This document shows positions 44,988-58,300 of a stretch of DNA of 64,000 nucleotides, in pieces. Each line of letters begins with the position of its first letter. Position 1 is the first letter of the stretch. The translations under genes and the position numbers were made by a program. The notes beneath the pieces are model-generated. The model was not told where the DNA came from. It saw only the letters and a list, made by a program, of their open reading frames with translations, and did not search any database. The stretch is from Eleusine coracana subsp. coracana. Its lineage: Eukaryota > Streptophyta > Magnoliopsida > Poales > Poaceae. The stretch spans positions 19,312,501-19,376,500 of the forward strand of contig CM064417.1 of NCBI GenBank assembly GCA_032690845.1, written 5' to 3'.

Positions 44988-47900
44988 TGTCGCAACCCTA
45001 TACCGAAGTATAGAGTGTGCCGTACAGGATCGCCTCGGGAGATGGTTAACGAAGTAACCATACATAGCGTTCACACAGGAACATCCATCATTTACAGAGA
45101 TACATCATTAAGTGTATAATATTACAAGTTCAAGAGTCATAGCGGAAGCAAATTTGGTTACATTATCATACATATGTTCTTGGTTCATATTACATAAATA
45201 TGCGGAGGCGAAAGATACGACAAACACTACGCAGAACCTAAGTAAGCCACGCCGGCCCTAGGACAATGGCTCACTCTTCTTGATTAGGGGAGCTGGGGAC
45301 CCATTCAATGGTCCCGTTTTGGGGCTCCTCACCTTCCCACACAATTTTGTTACAGCAATCACAATAAGTTGCTTAAGGCAAACCTGAAAACCACATAATC
45401 ACAAAGCCTGAGTATCTAGCATACTCCGCAAGACTTACCTGTCCAAAAGGTTTACATCCTGCAGGAGAATAACCCAAATGCACGACATACGCATCATTTA
45501 AGAACACGTATGGCCACCATTCACGAGGTTGCGATAAAGTCGATCCGGGGCCATCGATCCCGAGTACACGTCCTCCCCGCGATATAGTACTTCGTATCCG
45601 AGTCTTAACCCCTGCACTCTCCAGCGGTCCTCGACCCGTGCGTCCACCATGCCATTCACATCACCTCAGGATCGATGAGTAATATCGTCCAACAATACGG
45701 CGCCCAAGTTACTAGGTTTACCAATTCCCATATAGAGGTATGCACTTGGTACTGTTCAATACTTGTCCGCGGAGTTGCAACGATAGGTTCTCAAATTTTA
45801 ACCAATTTCATTCTTCACGTGAATCATGATTGAATCAAGTGGTCCCATAGCCTACCGTTGACTCCACAAATTTAAGCCTAGCAGTTGCTAACGAAAGGCT
45901 TACTAACGTAAACTAAGTATAGGCCATAGTTTGTTTATGCAAGTGGGTTTCCATCCAAGCCCTGTACCTAATGCACAATACAATATCCCTCTATGGTGAC
46001 AAAATAAAAAGGACTCGTAAATCAGTAGGTGTGCACCGGGGCTTGCCTTGGGAGTGATCGTAGTTAAAGTTCTCGGCGTGGTTTAGCTCAACTTCGGGCT
46101 ACCAGTCTCGCTCCCTAGTCAATGCAGTGCAATGCACGGTCAGGAGTTGGACGATGATGCATGACACTTCCTCAATAAATAGAATTTGATGGAATGATGC
46201 TCATGCATGAGATGACATGTTTGCTCCACACTCTGGCAATTACTAAATTTAAGGGGACAAACTTCTAATTAGGGAAGTGGGAGGCATGGTAATCAATGAG
46301 CATATCACCTATATTCCAAATACAAGTATACCCTTGGTGCTAAGAACTTAGCAGGGCATTTTCCCTCGGTATGCCAAGGCCTACCTAGCAAATATGCAAA
46401 GCTCCTTAACTACACCCTTACCCAGGGTGCATTCACCAATTATAATGCCCATGCAAGAGAACATAGAAACCTTATGTTGCAAGTTTAATTATAACCTCCT
46501 CGAATTCGACATGCTCACTTTTAATTATAACCCTGCACCAACCTAGCTAGATAAGCTAATTAGGAAACATGAGCATACCAAAAGAAAATAATAAACTTTA
46601 CTGCAAATCAAGATTAACATGTTGCATGAGCTGTCCCAAGAGGGATTTATCACCCATGTCAACTATATGCATATACAAGGCAATATGTAATTTGAAATTC
46701 TTAAGCTAATTATGAATGAGTAACTTTAATAGAAAAAAAGAATACTGATGGTGCCCACAATTTTTCATGGAGATTTTATAGTTATGTAGAAATGCCCAAA
46801 TGGCAGGAATGCAAAATTTTAGAATTAAAATCCTACCCAAGAATTTATATAAATTCATTTACTAAAAAGGGGGATTATGCAATAACACTAAACATTTGCA
46901 TGAAAGATGGAAATGTGCTTTAGCAGAAAGTTTAGGAATGACATGGAGTGCTTACTGACCAAATCCCATGATTTTATCAGTTATAAGTTTTGAATTATGA
47001 ATTAATACTCTTAGCAAGGTTCTAAATTTAGGGATTTATTTTTACTAACCTACTGCATAACCCTGGCTCTCATCTTGTTTTTCTGGTAGAGGAGGATTTT
47101 AGGAATCCAAAAAAATAGGTTTCATGTTCATTGGACTTTTATTTTTTGAGTTATGAATTTTTGAAGATTTTAGCAAAGTTGGGGGTAATTTACAGAAATG
47201 CCATTCCGCATTTTCAAACAACGCGCGTGCGCTGCGGCCGGCGCTGGTGAGCGCGGGCCAGCGGCCAATCGGCAGCGCGGCTCGGCCAACGCCGTGTGCA
47301 CACGTGCTCAGCACCCCACGGCGACCTCGTGGGTCCGGTGGGTGCACTGGGGAAAGCGCCGGAGATGGCCGGCGACGAGCGGTGGAGCAGGGGGGTGTAC
47401 GGCGGCGTTGTGCGGCGAGCACGGCGAGTGAGAAGGGTCGGGGAGTGGAGGGAGAGCATCACCTCGGTGCGGAGATCAACGGCGTGGAGGAGCTAGGCGA
47501 CGGGGAGGGCCGGAAGGGGGGTCTCGTCGGCGGGGTGGGGGAGAACCCGACGGCGGTGGCTCCTCTTATCGTCGATTCCGGCGAGGTCTCTGCGGCAGAG
47601 GGGGAACGGTTCAGGGAACTGCCAGGGAAGACCCTTGCGCAACAATTTGAGGAAGGAGGGGGGAACGGAGAGCTACCTAGGCGGAGCTTGACGCGACGGT
47701 GGCCATGGCGGGGGAAAAACAGGGGCGACGTCCGATCCTGGCGGAGGAAGGGGAAGGAGGCCTGGGCAGGGGCGTCTGGTCTCGTCGAGTGCCTATGGAT
47801 CATGTGGCGCGCGCGTGAAAGCACAGAGGAGAGGAGGGGAGGGGAGCTCGCGGTGGCAGCGGCCTTAAGTACCGCGCGGCAGTGCGCGGGCAGAGGGAGC

Positions 47901-48558
47901 GAGGAGGCGAGCAGGCCGCCGAGGGTTGGCTCGTCGACGGAGCTTCAATGCAGCCGGTCACACAGGAGGGAGCGGGCGGAGCTGTGGCTGGGATGGGCAA
48001 AAGCGAGAGGCGACGATCGGTGGCCGGCGGGGAGGGTACGGTGGTGTCGACTGGTGAGTGGACCAGAGAAGAAAATGGTTGACCCGCCCCCCCCCCCCCC
48101 CCCCTTGACTGGAACAGTGCTGTACTTTTGCTGATTTCTCCACTTACGAAGCTTCAAATCCTTAGCAAAGTTTTGTGTAGGTTCAGCAAAGCCTACTTGC
48201 CAACTTTGTTTTTGGGGCTATGTCGAAATTCTATATGGAAAATTAATTAAAATTCCTGGAACAGAGGTGCTGTTCTCTGCACTTAGGGAATTTTTAGGTG
48301 GATTAAACCTTTACCAAAAATTCCAGTAAATTTTCCAAAATTCTTTCTTGACATGCCCCCCTAGAATATGCAAAAATATGGGCACACTTCCATTGAGTTT
48401 TGCCAAGTTTTTGAAAAGCTAATACTTGGCCAATTAGTGGAATTACTAATTAAATTGTTTCCCCTTTTTCTTTGGCACTTTAATTATTTGAAATTTGAAT
48501 TAGTCAGCAATTAACATTGTGTTAGCTTAAACAACTATTTGTGACTTGGGATGTCACC
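44988..48558 (-). repeat. Tekay 3' LTR
   Basis: TGTCGCAACC on the plus strand, ending atgtcacc (the other LTR ends atgtcaca). Compared with the 5' LTR it lacks about 318 bp at 45462; the deleted segment is bounded by a short tttac direct repeat. The GC-rich core (about 47215-48080) contains long spurious frames and an 18-C run (48087-48104). Confidence 0.93.
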
Positions 48559-48560
48559 GC

Positions 48561-48572
48561 ACTCCCCCCTTA
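48561..48572 (-). other. Tekay polypurine tract
   Basis: The minus strand reads AAGGGGGGAGT directly before the 3' LTR, the expected plus-strand priming site. It fixes the element's orientation. Confidence 0.8.
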
Positions 48573-48630
48573 AACGAAATCTCGCCCCGAGATTTGTAAT
48601 TGCTTGAACATCAGAGAGAGAGCGTGGGGT

Positions 48631-50466
48631 TTACCGGATTTGCGAGGTCAGGAACTCAGGGAAGTTGCTTTTCAGAAACTCCTCTTGCTCCCAGGTGGCT
48701 TCATCCTCGGTATGATTGCTCCATTGCACCTTGTAGAAGGTGGTGGTGCGATGGCGTGTTACCCGGTCCTTTTGATCAATGATTCGGACGGGGTATTCGG
48801 GGTAGGAGAGGTCTTCTTCCAATTGTTCGGTGTCAACAATGACCACGTCGACTGGAGGCTTCAAACACTTCTTTAGTTGGGATACGTGGAAAACGTTGCG
48901 CACCCGCTCAAGAGTTTCCAGTAGTTGCAATCGATAAGCAACAGCGCTATGCTTCTCCATGATCGGAAAGGGTCCGATGTAGCGGGGTGCTAATTTACCC
49001 TTGATTCCAAAACGAGATACGCCTTTGTTGGGAGAAACTCGAAGATAGACATGATCTCCCTTCTCGAACTCCAATGGGCGTCTCCTTTTGTTGGCATAGC
49101 TTATTTGACGGGATTGTGCTGCCTTCATGTTAGCTTGAATTTGCCGCACCTTTTCTTCGGCTTGTATGACGAGGTCGGGACCAAAATTAGTTCTTTCCCC
49201 TGATTCGGACCAATTCAGCGGCGTTCGGCATGAGTGGCCGTACAAGGCCTCGAACGGTGACATTCCCGAACTCTCCTGATAGCTATTGTTGTATGAGAAT
49301 TCAGCAAACGGAAGGCAATTTTCCCAATTCTCCCGATTGTCCAGAACACAGGCTCTCAGTACGTCTTCCAAATATTGATTCAGCCTCTCGGTTTGACCAT
49401 CGGTTTGCGGGTGATAAGCAGAACTTCGGATAAGGGTGGTGCCAAGACAAGAATGCAGCTGCTCCCAAAAACGAGCAATAAACTGGGGACCTCGATCAGA
49501 GATAATAGTCTTGGGCACACCGTGCAAACATAGGATTCTTGCGATGTAGAGTTCGGCATACTTCTTGGTAGAGTAGGTTGTATGGACGGGAATAAAATGA
49601 GCGGATTTGGTCAACCTATCCACGACAACCCATATGGAATCATGTTTCTTGGGGGTGAGGGGTAACCCGACAATAAAATCCATTGCAATATCCTCCCATT
49701 TCCAAGCGGGGATTTTTAATGGGTGTAAAAGACCTGCTTTCTTCAGATGGTCGGCCTTCACACGCGGGCAAGTATCGCATTCGGAAACATAACAAGCGAC
49801 TTCCCTTTTCATGCGCGTCCACCAAAACTTTTCCTTTAACCCACAGTACATCTTGTTGCTGTCGGGGTGTATGGAGTATTTGGACAAGTGAGCCTCATCC
49901 ATAATTTTCTTCCTTAACTCCTCCTTCTTTGGAACAACCAGGTGATTGTTGAACCATAGCACTCCATCTTCATCCTGTCGGAAACATGTAGCTTCATCGT
50001 TGAGTATCTTTTGTCGAATGTGTTCCATTCCCTTGTCTCCCTTCTGGGCCTCGACAATTTCGTCACGAAGGGTAGGAATGAGAGCTAGATTATACAAGGA
50101 CCCAAATGGAATGATACGAAGACTTGGTTCGCTTGAATCTGAATTTGGGCAAACTCCCACGGAACAAACAACTGCGTGATTGCATTGGTCCCGATGACTT
50201 AGGGCGTCGGCAACCACGTTGGCCTTCCCGGGGTGATAATGAATCTCCAATTCATAATCCTTGATTAATTCTAACCATCTACATTGCCTCATATTCAGTT
50301 CTTGCTGCGTAAAGATATACTTGAGACTTTTGTGGTCGGTGTAGAGGTTGACAAGGTTACCAAGCAGGTAATGGCACCAGATCTTTAAGGCTAGGACATG
50401 CCAGCTCCAAATCGTGAGTGGGATAATTTCGCTCATGCTTTCGGAGCTGTCGAGAGGCATAGGCAA
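48631..50466 (-). pseudogene. Tekay pol: RNase H end, integrase, chromodomain
   Basis: This 611-codon frame carries the end of RNase H (TDHKSLKYIF near 43, HPGKANVVADALSHR near 78). The integrase zinc finger follows (H193, H200, C230, C233), then the DD35E triad (about D263, D324 and E360 in QTDGQTERLN). It ends in a chromodomain at about 548-606 (FYKVQWSNHTEDEATWEQ), which in chromoviruses binds modified histone H3. The frame joins the upstream ORF by a small indel near 50400, so as it stands the start is not real. The enzyme itself looks intact. Confidence 0.9.
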
Positions 50467-52303
50467 TGATACGGCCTTCTTTCATAAGCACACAACCCAA
50501 TCCCGTGCCGGAGGCATCACAATAAACGTCGAACGGTTTGGTAATATCAGGTTGAGCCAAAACCGGGGCAGTTGTCAAATGCTTCTTGAGTGATTGAAAG
50601 GCTTCTTCACAGGCACTGCTCCACTTAAACTTAGCATCCTTTTCCAGTAACTTGGTCATCGGCTTGGCAATGCTTGAGAAGTTGGGAATAAATTTCCGGT
50701 AATATCCAGCAAGCCCAAGGAAGCTGCGAATTTGCCTGACCGATCTCGGAGCTTTCCAATTCAACACATCTTCTACCTTGGTAGGATCAACGGCTACCCC
50801 TTCCGCGGAGATGATATGACCCAAGAATGGAACTTGCTTTAGCCAAAATTCACACTTGCTAAATTTGGCGTAAAGCTGGTGATCTCGGAGTCGTTGAAGA
50901 ACAGTGCGGAGGTGTTCGGCGTGTTCTTCCTCGGACTTGGAGTAGATGAGGATGTCGTCTATGAACACGACTACGAACTTATCCAACTCCGGCATGAACA
51001 CGGAGTTCATCAAATACATGAAGTGGGCTGGAGCATTAGTGAGACCAAAGGACATGACAAGGTATTCAAAGAGGCCATATCGCGTGGAGAAGGCAGTTTT
51101 TGGAATGTCTTCGGCGCGGATCTTTATTTGGTGGTAACCGGATCGGAGGTCAATCTTGGAGAAGACTTTAGCACCAATAAGTTGATCAAAGAGAATATCG
51201 ATTCGAGGTAGAGGGTACTTGTTCTTAATGGTTACGGCATTCAGAGGCCTGTAGTCAACACATAGACGTAGGGTCTTGTCTTTCTTCTTTACAAAGAGGG
51301 CGGGACATCCCCAGGGAGATGAACTCAGTCGGATGTAGCCCTTGTCCATAAGCTCTTGTAATTGTTCTTTTAATTCTGCTAACTCATTAGGAGCCATTTT
51401 GTACGGCCTACGAGAGATAGGCGCCGTACCGGGTAGGAGTTCAATCTTAAACTCGACGTCTCTATCCGGAGGCATTCCTGGTAACTCATCTGGGAACACA
51501 TCGCAGAAAATACGTACCACTGGAATATCCTCCAGCTTTTTCCCTTCAGCATGACACACTTGAGGAGTGGACAATCTGGGACTCGGCAATCGGAGAATAG
51601 ACGGACCATGGAGAGGTGAGTTCAAGTGGACTTCCCGGGATTCAATGTGTAAGACGGCTCTATGTTTAGTCATCCACCTCATACCAAGAATTATGTCAAT
51701 ACCCTGACCATCTAAGATGATTAACGAAGCGGGGTACACGTTGCCTGCTAACTTAAGTGGCACTTTTCTCAACTCAAGGTGAGTCCTTATTTTCCCACCG
51801 GGGGATGTGATGATGTACGGGGTTCCCGTAGTGGTGGGGGTGATTTTCAGATGATTCACACATGCTTGACTAATAAAATCATGCATTGCTCCTGAATCAA
51901 AGAGAACCATAGCAGCGTGTTGGTTGATCGAGAACGTACCCGCGAGAATGGGCTCTCCGACTTGAATCTCTTCGATTGTGGTATAATTGACTCGGCCATT
52001 CTTGTGGGCAAGGGCAGAAGGCTGGGGATGACTCCCATTGTTGCCGTGGTTGTTACCGCTGCTGAGGTGGTTGTTGTTATTCCCAGAGGGGTTGGAGTTG
52101 TTGTTGTTCCCCTGGTTGCGCTTTGGAAAGCGGCACTCCTTGGCAAAGTGACCGGTTCGGCCACAGTTGTAGCATGACTGCGAGGAGTTGTGCTTCACAA
52201 CTTGATTAGTCTGCTGCGGAGGGCGGGGACCGGAGGAGGGCTGCTGGTTGCCTCCATGGGAATGGAAGTGCTGCTGTGAGTAGGTCGGACGAGATCCTCC
52301 CAC
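50357..52303 (-). pseudogene. Tekay gag end, protease, RT, RNase H start
   Basis: 648 codons: Gag zinc knuckle CYNCGRTGHFAKEC (44-57), an Asn/His-rich linker, protease (VLFDSGAMHDFIS, catalytic Asp near 136), then RT (about 290-465) with CVDYRPLN and the active site VVFIDDILIYS (447-450). RNase H starts near 605 with DVYCDASGTGLGCVL. The frame runs out at 50357 after a small indel near 50400 and continues in the neighbouring frame. The stop upstream at 52325-52327 separates it from gag. Confidence 0.9.
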
Positions 52304-52327
52304 TGACGGTACCGCAGCTCGGAACTT

Positions 52328-53146
52328 CTATCCGGTCGGGGAGGTGATTGCCAGCCTGTACTTGGGCGGTGCGGAGCCGGACGAGCTTCCCATAGCACGC
52401 TTCCTCTTCTTGTCCTCCTGGTTAGCATGGATGGCATCTTCTTGCACAATGGCGGCACTCATTAGGTCGTTGAACGTTCCTGCGGTAACTTGTGCCAGAC
52501 GGTCCTGTAGCTTCGGGGTAAGGCCCGAACGGAAACAATCCTTCTTCTTCTCGTCCGTATCGGCATGATACGAAGCATACTGAGTTAAGTAGTTGAACTT
52601 CCATGCGTACTCTTGCACGGTTCCCGCGCCTTGCTTCAGGTTGAGAAATTCCTGCAGCTTGCGCTTCATAAGACCGGCAGGAATGTGGTGTGCATGAAAG
52701 GCGGTGCAGAATTCCGGCTAAGTGACTTGGTGGCCAGGGGCAAGAGCAGTGGTGTAGCTCGCCCACCAAGCACTTGCGGAACCACGGAGTTGCTGCACTG
52801 CGAAGAGGGGCTTCTGGTGGTCGGTGCAGTGGAGCAGAGCAAACTTCGACTCCAGAGTGCGAATGAAATTATTCGCTTCCAGCGGATCACCAGCTTCGCC
52901 GAATGTGGGCGGATGAGTTGCCCAAAAGTCGCTGTAGGACGATTCACAGGGCTGCTGCGGTGGTGGTCCGGGAGCTCCTTGGTGATTCATGTTCTCCATG
53001 AACATGCGGAACATCTCGTTCTGATTGTGGATGAGCTGCTCCATCGGCGTCATGGGCGGAGCATTGGGTGGCAGCTGGTTTCTACCCGTGTTGGAGGCAC
53101 CGGGAGCATCACTGAGGTTCTCTCCACCACGACGAGTTTGCACCAT
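52328..53146 (-). pseudogene. Tekay gag
   Basis: Gag starts MVQTRRGGENLSDAPGAS at 53146 and has FWATHPPTFGEAGDPLEANN and ASAWWASYTTA, typical chromovirus Gag. A stop at 52718-52720 (TAG where TGG is expected, after APGHQVT) splits it. The second part (52669-52328) has TVQEYAWKFNYLTQYA and the end of the Gag core, followed by another stop. Without these changes it would read into the zinc knuckle of the next ORF. Confidence 0.88.
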
Positions 53147-53656
53147 CTGTCATAGGAGTAAAGCATGTTAGCCCGATCATCGCCTGAGACATTATGGTAA
53201 TATGTCTATAATATAGTGACAACAAAAAAAATTTTAGATTGCTCATAACGGAAATGTTGATCGGGAACGGTGCAGATTACGGGCGATAACTTGGATTCCA
53301 CTGGTTCCAACACCATAGGCAACATACTTATGGTCAAACCATGGGTACAGGCGACACGTCTTCTAATACATGGAAATCCTTAGGTTATACCACTACCTAT
53401 GATAACAACGTGGTCTTGAGGAGCTTAGATTACAACTTCACTTAGCGCTACCAGCACTATCCACATACGAGCACAGAGTTTCACGAGCTCCTACCCTACA
53501 CAACATACTACGCCTCAGTCACTCGGTGTGGCTGCCACCATCGGACTCCCATTCCATGTCACCCGGTCCAGGGGGTGCCTCGTAGTCAACACCAGAGTCA
53601 CCGTCCTCACTCAAGTCGGCGTCGTCTGGGGGGATCACCACGAGTGGCACGGGGGG

Positions 53657-54151
53657 CTAGGCATTAAGAACCGCGTTCAGCTGGGCATTAGCAACTTGGA
53701 GATGCCCAATAAGTTGTTCTTGTTGTGCGATGATGACGTGAGCGTCGTTGAGGTTCCCTTCCATGACATCCCTTGCATCTTGGGCTTCTTCGCGTTGAGC
53801 TTGGAGCTCGCTTGTCTCCTCCAAGAGGGCGTCAACCCGACCATGAAGAGAGTAGTTCTCCTCTTGGGCAGCAGTGAGTTGGGCATTACGCTGGTTCAGT
53901 TGCTCCTGCAACTGATCGCTAGCATCGCCCTCGATGATGAGTTGAGCGTCATGGAGCTGCTCAAAAAGATCAGCCCGCTCCAACTCGCTAGTGTGCAGTT
54001 TGTCCTCGAGGGCCACGATCTCAGCGTCGCGAGCGGCGATCCGGGCGTCTCGGGCGGCATGTGCGGACTGCAGTGCCTCATGCTCCCGTTCCAACTCGAG
54101 AATGCGTGCGGAAAGGCGCTCGGGGTTCTTCGGAAGCTTGTCATCAACCAT
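53657..54151 (-). CDS. Extra coiled-coil ORF upstream of Tekay gag
   Basis: 164 residues on the element's coding strand, 0.5 kb upstream of gag and 1.2 kb downstream of the primer site. It starts MVDDKLPKNPERLSARILEL and is almost entirely heptad-rich and charged (EREHEALQSAHAARDARIAA; LVED-type repeats), so it is predicted to be a long coiled coil without catalytic motifs. It is open from ATG to stop, unlike gag. A similar leader ORF is not part of the standard gag-pol plan. It could be an accessory ORF acquired by this family or an uninterrupted leader; comparison with other copies would decide. Confidence 0.6.
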   Translation of the reverse strand: MVDDKLPKNPERLSARILELEREHEALQSAHAARDARIAARDAEIVALEDKLHTSELERADLFEQLHDAQLIIEGDASDQLQEQLNQRNAQLTAAQEENYSLHGRVDALLEETSELQAQREEAQDARDVMEGNLNDAHVIIAQQEQLIGHLQVANAQLNAVLNA

Positions 54152-55320
54152 CTGTCAGAATAAGTTTTGCAAGGATGAGTCAAAACTTAATATCCCCCTA
54201 AGCACACATGCCCAAAGTAGCATAAGGATTGATGGATAAGGGAAAAAGACGCAAAGTGCCCAATCAGTTGGACGGAAAACTATGCAGTTCTAAGATTGAC
54301 AGGGTAACTTGCAGGGATGAGCAAAAACACGTCGCTTCTGAACAATTTAACCTCTTGACCCTTTTATGATAATTGTAGAGGAGTTCATTATCTTTCCAAC
54401 GCATGCTCCCACATTTCTAACCGATAACATCTCCGAGAGTTATGATCATCCAAAAACAGAGGACAGAAATGGGACTACTGCTGAACCTCCCGAAAAGCTT
54501 GCTGTTTGCAAAATTCGACCCATTTACAGATTTTTCTGAGACAAACCCACTATACCAAACTTGTAGGCAAAAACATTAGCTTTCCAACGAGTACTCATTC
54601 GCCTTCGTCGGATTAAAATTGAGGAAGTTACGTTTATTTTAACGGAACTGACTTTTCTGGCAGAGTCTGATTTCTTCCTAATTAAGTTCGACTTTCATTT
54701 TAGGTGCCATAGGGGTTCGAATTCGCCCGGGGTCCGATTATTTCCCATGTTTGTGATACTCGTGACTTTTTATAGGATTCGGTAAAGAGGAATGCATGTA
54801 GTATGCATGAATGCCAAATGCTCAATATGCCGATTTCCTACGTCCTCACAAAGGAAAACTTTGACCGAATATATAGATCGATCCATCCGATGACACGCAC
54901 ACTTCTCGCACGTTTCTAAGCGAACTACCCGTGGTTAGTATACCTGCAATAGATCCATTTCAGAAATAATACATCAAATCCAAAAGAAACAAGCCAAAAC
55001 AACAATGACAGTTATGTCCAGGTATTTGCCCACCCGGAAGGCAGCCGATATTTAAGCGCAATCGGTCCGCGCATCATACAAAGTCCAGGTCTTTGCCCAC
55101 CCGAAAGGCGTTCAGTGTTTATTGCGCAACCGATCCGCGCACAGGCACATACCTTCGGGAAGAATCCGTAGATGCAAGTAATTTAATAAACATAACCCAG
55201 GGTTAGCGTTGCCATCTACTAATAAGGTCCTTATATGGGCACTACTAATTCGTACCTCACCGTACGGCGTAAAACGGGTTGTTTAAGTCTTTTAAAATGT
55301 TCATCGGTGTGACGCTTATC

Positions 55321-55340
55321 TCGAGTCGGCTCTGATACCA
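55321..55340 (-). other. Tekay primer-binding site
   Basis: The minus strand reads TGGTATCAGAGCCGACTCGA, an initiator tRNA-Met-type primer site two bases from the 5' LTR. Confidence 0.88.
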
Positions 55341-55342
55341 GC

Positions 55343-58300
55343 TGTCGCAACCCTATACCGAAGTATAGAGTGTGCCGTATAGGATCTCCTCGGGAGATGG
55401 TTAACGAAGTAACCATACATAGCGTTCACACAGGAACATCCATCATTTACAGAGATACATCATTAAGTGTATAATATTACAAGTTCAAGAGTCATAGTGG
55501 AAGCAAATTTGGTTACATTATCATACATATGTTCTTGGTTCATATTACATAAATATGCGGAGGCGAAAGATACGACAAACACTACGTAGAACCTAAGTAA
55601 GCCACGCCGGCCCTAGGGCAATGGCTCACTCTTCTTGATTAGGGGAGCTGGGGACCCATTCAATGGTCCAGTTTTGGGACTCCTCACCTTCCCACACAAT
55701 TTTGTTACAGCAATCGCAATAAGTTGCTTGAGGCAAACCTGAAAACCACATAATCGCAAAGCCTGAGTATCTAGCATACTCCGCAAGACTTACCCGTCCA
55801 AAAGGTTTACTAAAACCGACTCCTAGTATGCAGGGGGCCGACCGGGTTTATTTGATATTTGCATAAAGCGCCTATTAATTCTATGTTGTGATGCTTATTC
55901 CTTAACCAATATTTTTAATTGCTTGTTGCAGAAGAGGGATTGTAGTTGAACCTAGCTAGCTGCTAAGACTTGTACATTTATAAAGAGCAATACAACGTAG
56001 CAATATGTATCCATAGAGTAAATAAATTTCAGCATCATAAACAAACTTCTCTACTTAAAGTATCATTGCCACTGCTCGAAACAAGAGGTACTCATAACCG
56101 CGAGGGACGGCAATTCGAATTGATTTACATCCTGCAGGAGAATAACCCAAATGCACGACATACGCATCATTTAAGAACACGTATGGCCACCGTTCACGAG
56201 GTTGCGATAAAGTCGATCCGGGGCCATCGATCCCGAGTACACGTCCTCCCCGCGATATAGTACTTCGTATCCGAGTCTTAACCCGTGCACTCTCCAGCGG
56301 TCCTCGACCCGTGCGTCCACCATGCCATTCACATCACCTCTGGATCGATGAGTAATGCCGTCCAACAATACGGCGCCCAAGTTACTAGGTTTATCAATTC
56401 CCATATAGAGGTATGCACTTGGTACTGTTCAATACTTGTCCGCGGAGTTGCAACGATAGGTTCTCAAATTTTAACCAATTTCATTCTTCACGTGAATCAT
56501 GATTGAATCAAGTGGTCCCATAGCCTACCGTTGACTCCACTAATTTAAGCCTAGCAGTTGCTAACGAAAGGCTTACTAACGTAAACTAAGTATAGGCCAT
56601 AGTTTGTTTATGCAAGTGGGTTTCCATCCAAGCCCTGTACCTAATGCACAATACAATATCCCTCTATGGTGACAAAATAAAAATGACTCGTAAATCAGTA
56701 GGTGTGCACCGGGGCTTGCCTTGGGAGTGATCGTAGTTAAAGTTCTCGGCGGGGTTTAGGTCAACTTCGGGCTCCTCAGGGTTGCTTGCCATGTCCTTGC
56801 TTCCAGTCTCGCTCCCTAGTCAATGCAGTGCAATGCACGGTCAGGAGTTGGACGGTGATGCATGACACTTCCTCAATAAATAGAATTTTATGGAATGATG
56901 CTCATGCATGAGATGACATGTTTGCACCACACTCTGGCAATTACTAAATTTAAGGGGACAAACTTCTAATTAGGGAAGTGGCAGGCATGGTAATCAATGA
57001 GCATATCACCTATATTCCAAATACAAGTATACCCTTGGTGCTAAGAACTTAGCATGGCATTTTCCCTCGGTATGCCAAGGCCTACCTAGCAAATATGCAA
57101 AGCTCCTTAACTACACCCTTACCCAGGGTGCATTCACCAATTATAATGCCCATGCAAGAGAACATAGAAACCTTATATTGCAAGTTTAATTATAACCTCC
57201 TTGAATTCGACATGCTCACTTTTAATTATAACCCTGCACCAACCTAGCTAGATAAGCTAATTAGGAAACATAAGCATACCAAAAGAAAATAATAAACTTT
57301 ACTGCAAGTCAAGATTAACATGTTGCATGAGCTGTCCCAAGAGGGATTTATCACCCATGACAACTATATGCATATACAAGGCAATATTTAATTTGAAATT
57401 CTTAAGCTAATTATGAATGAGTAACTTTAATAGAAAAAAAAAGCATACTGATGGTGCCCAAAATTTTTCATGGATATTTTATAGTTATGTAGAAATGCCC
57501 AAAGGGCAGGAATGCAAAATTTCAGAATTAAAATCCTACCCAAGAATTTATAGAAATTCATTTACTAAAAAGGGGGATTATGCAATAACACTAAAAATTT
57601 GCATGAAATATGGAAATGTGCTTTAGCAGAACGTTTAGGAATGACATGGAGTGCTTACTGACCAAATCCCATGATTTTATCAGTTATAAGTTTTGAATTA
57701 TGAATTTAATACTCTTAGCAAGGTTCTAACTTTGGGGATTTAATTTTACTAACCTACTGCATAACCCTGGCTCTCATATTGTTTTTCTGGTAGAGGAGGA
57801 TTTTAGGAATCCAACAAAATTGGTTTCATGTTCATTGGACTTTTATTTTTCGAGTTATGAATTTTTGAAAATTTTAGCAAAGTTGGGGGTAATTTACAGA
57901 AATGCCATTCAGCATTTTCAAACACCCGCGGGCGAGCGCGGGCCAGCGGCCAATCGGCAGCGCGGTTCGGCCAACGCCGTGTGCACACGTGCTCAGCACC
58001 CCACGGCGACCTCGTGGGTCCGGTGGGTGCCCTGGGGAAAGCGCCGGAGATGGCCGGCGACGAGCGGCGGAGCAGGGGGGTGTACGGCGGCGTTGCGCGG
58101 TGAGCACGGCGAGCGAGAAGGGTCGGGGAGTGGAGGGAGACCATCACCTTGGTGCGGAGATCGACGGCATGGAGGAGCTAGGCGACGGGGAGGGCCAGAA
58201 GGGGGGTCTCATCGGCGGGGTGGGGGAGAACCCGACGGCGGCGGCTCCTCTCTTCGTCGATTCCGGCGAGGTCTCTACGGCAGAGGGGGAACGGTTCAGG

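Noticed and set aside
47247..48134. 295-codon plus-strand frame in the Tekay 3' LTR
   Set aside because: It lies in the GC-rich LTR core, opposite to the element, overlaps several other long frames, and is frame-disrupted in the paired LTR at 57902-58806. It is a composition artefact.
53528..54163. 211-codon plus-strand frame opposite the Tekay coiled-coil ORF
   Set aside because: The minus-strand frame has a biased, heptad-rich composition and lies on the element's coding strand. The plus-strand frame is its complement.
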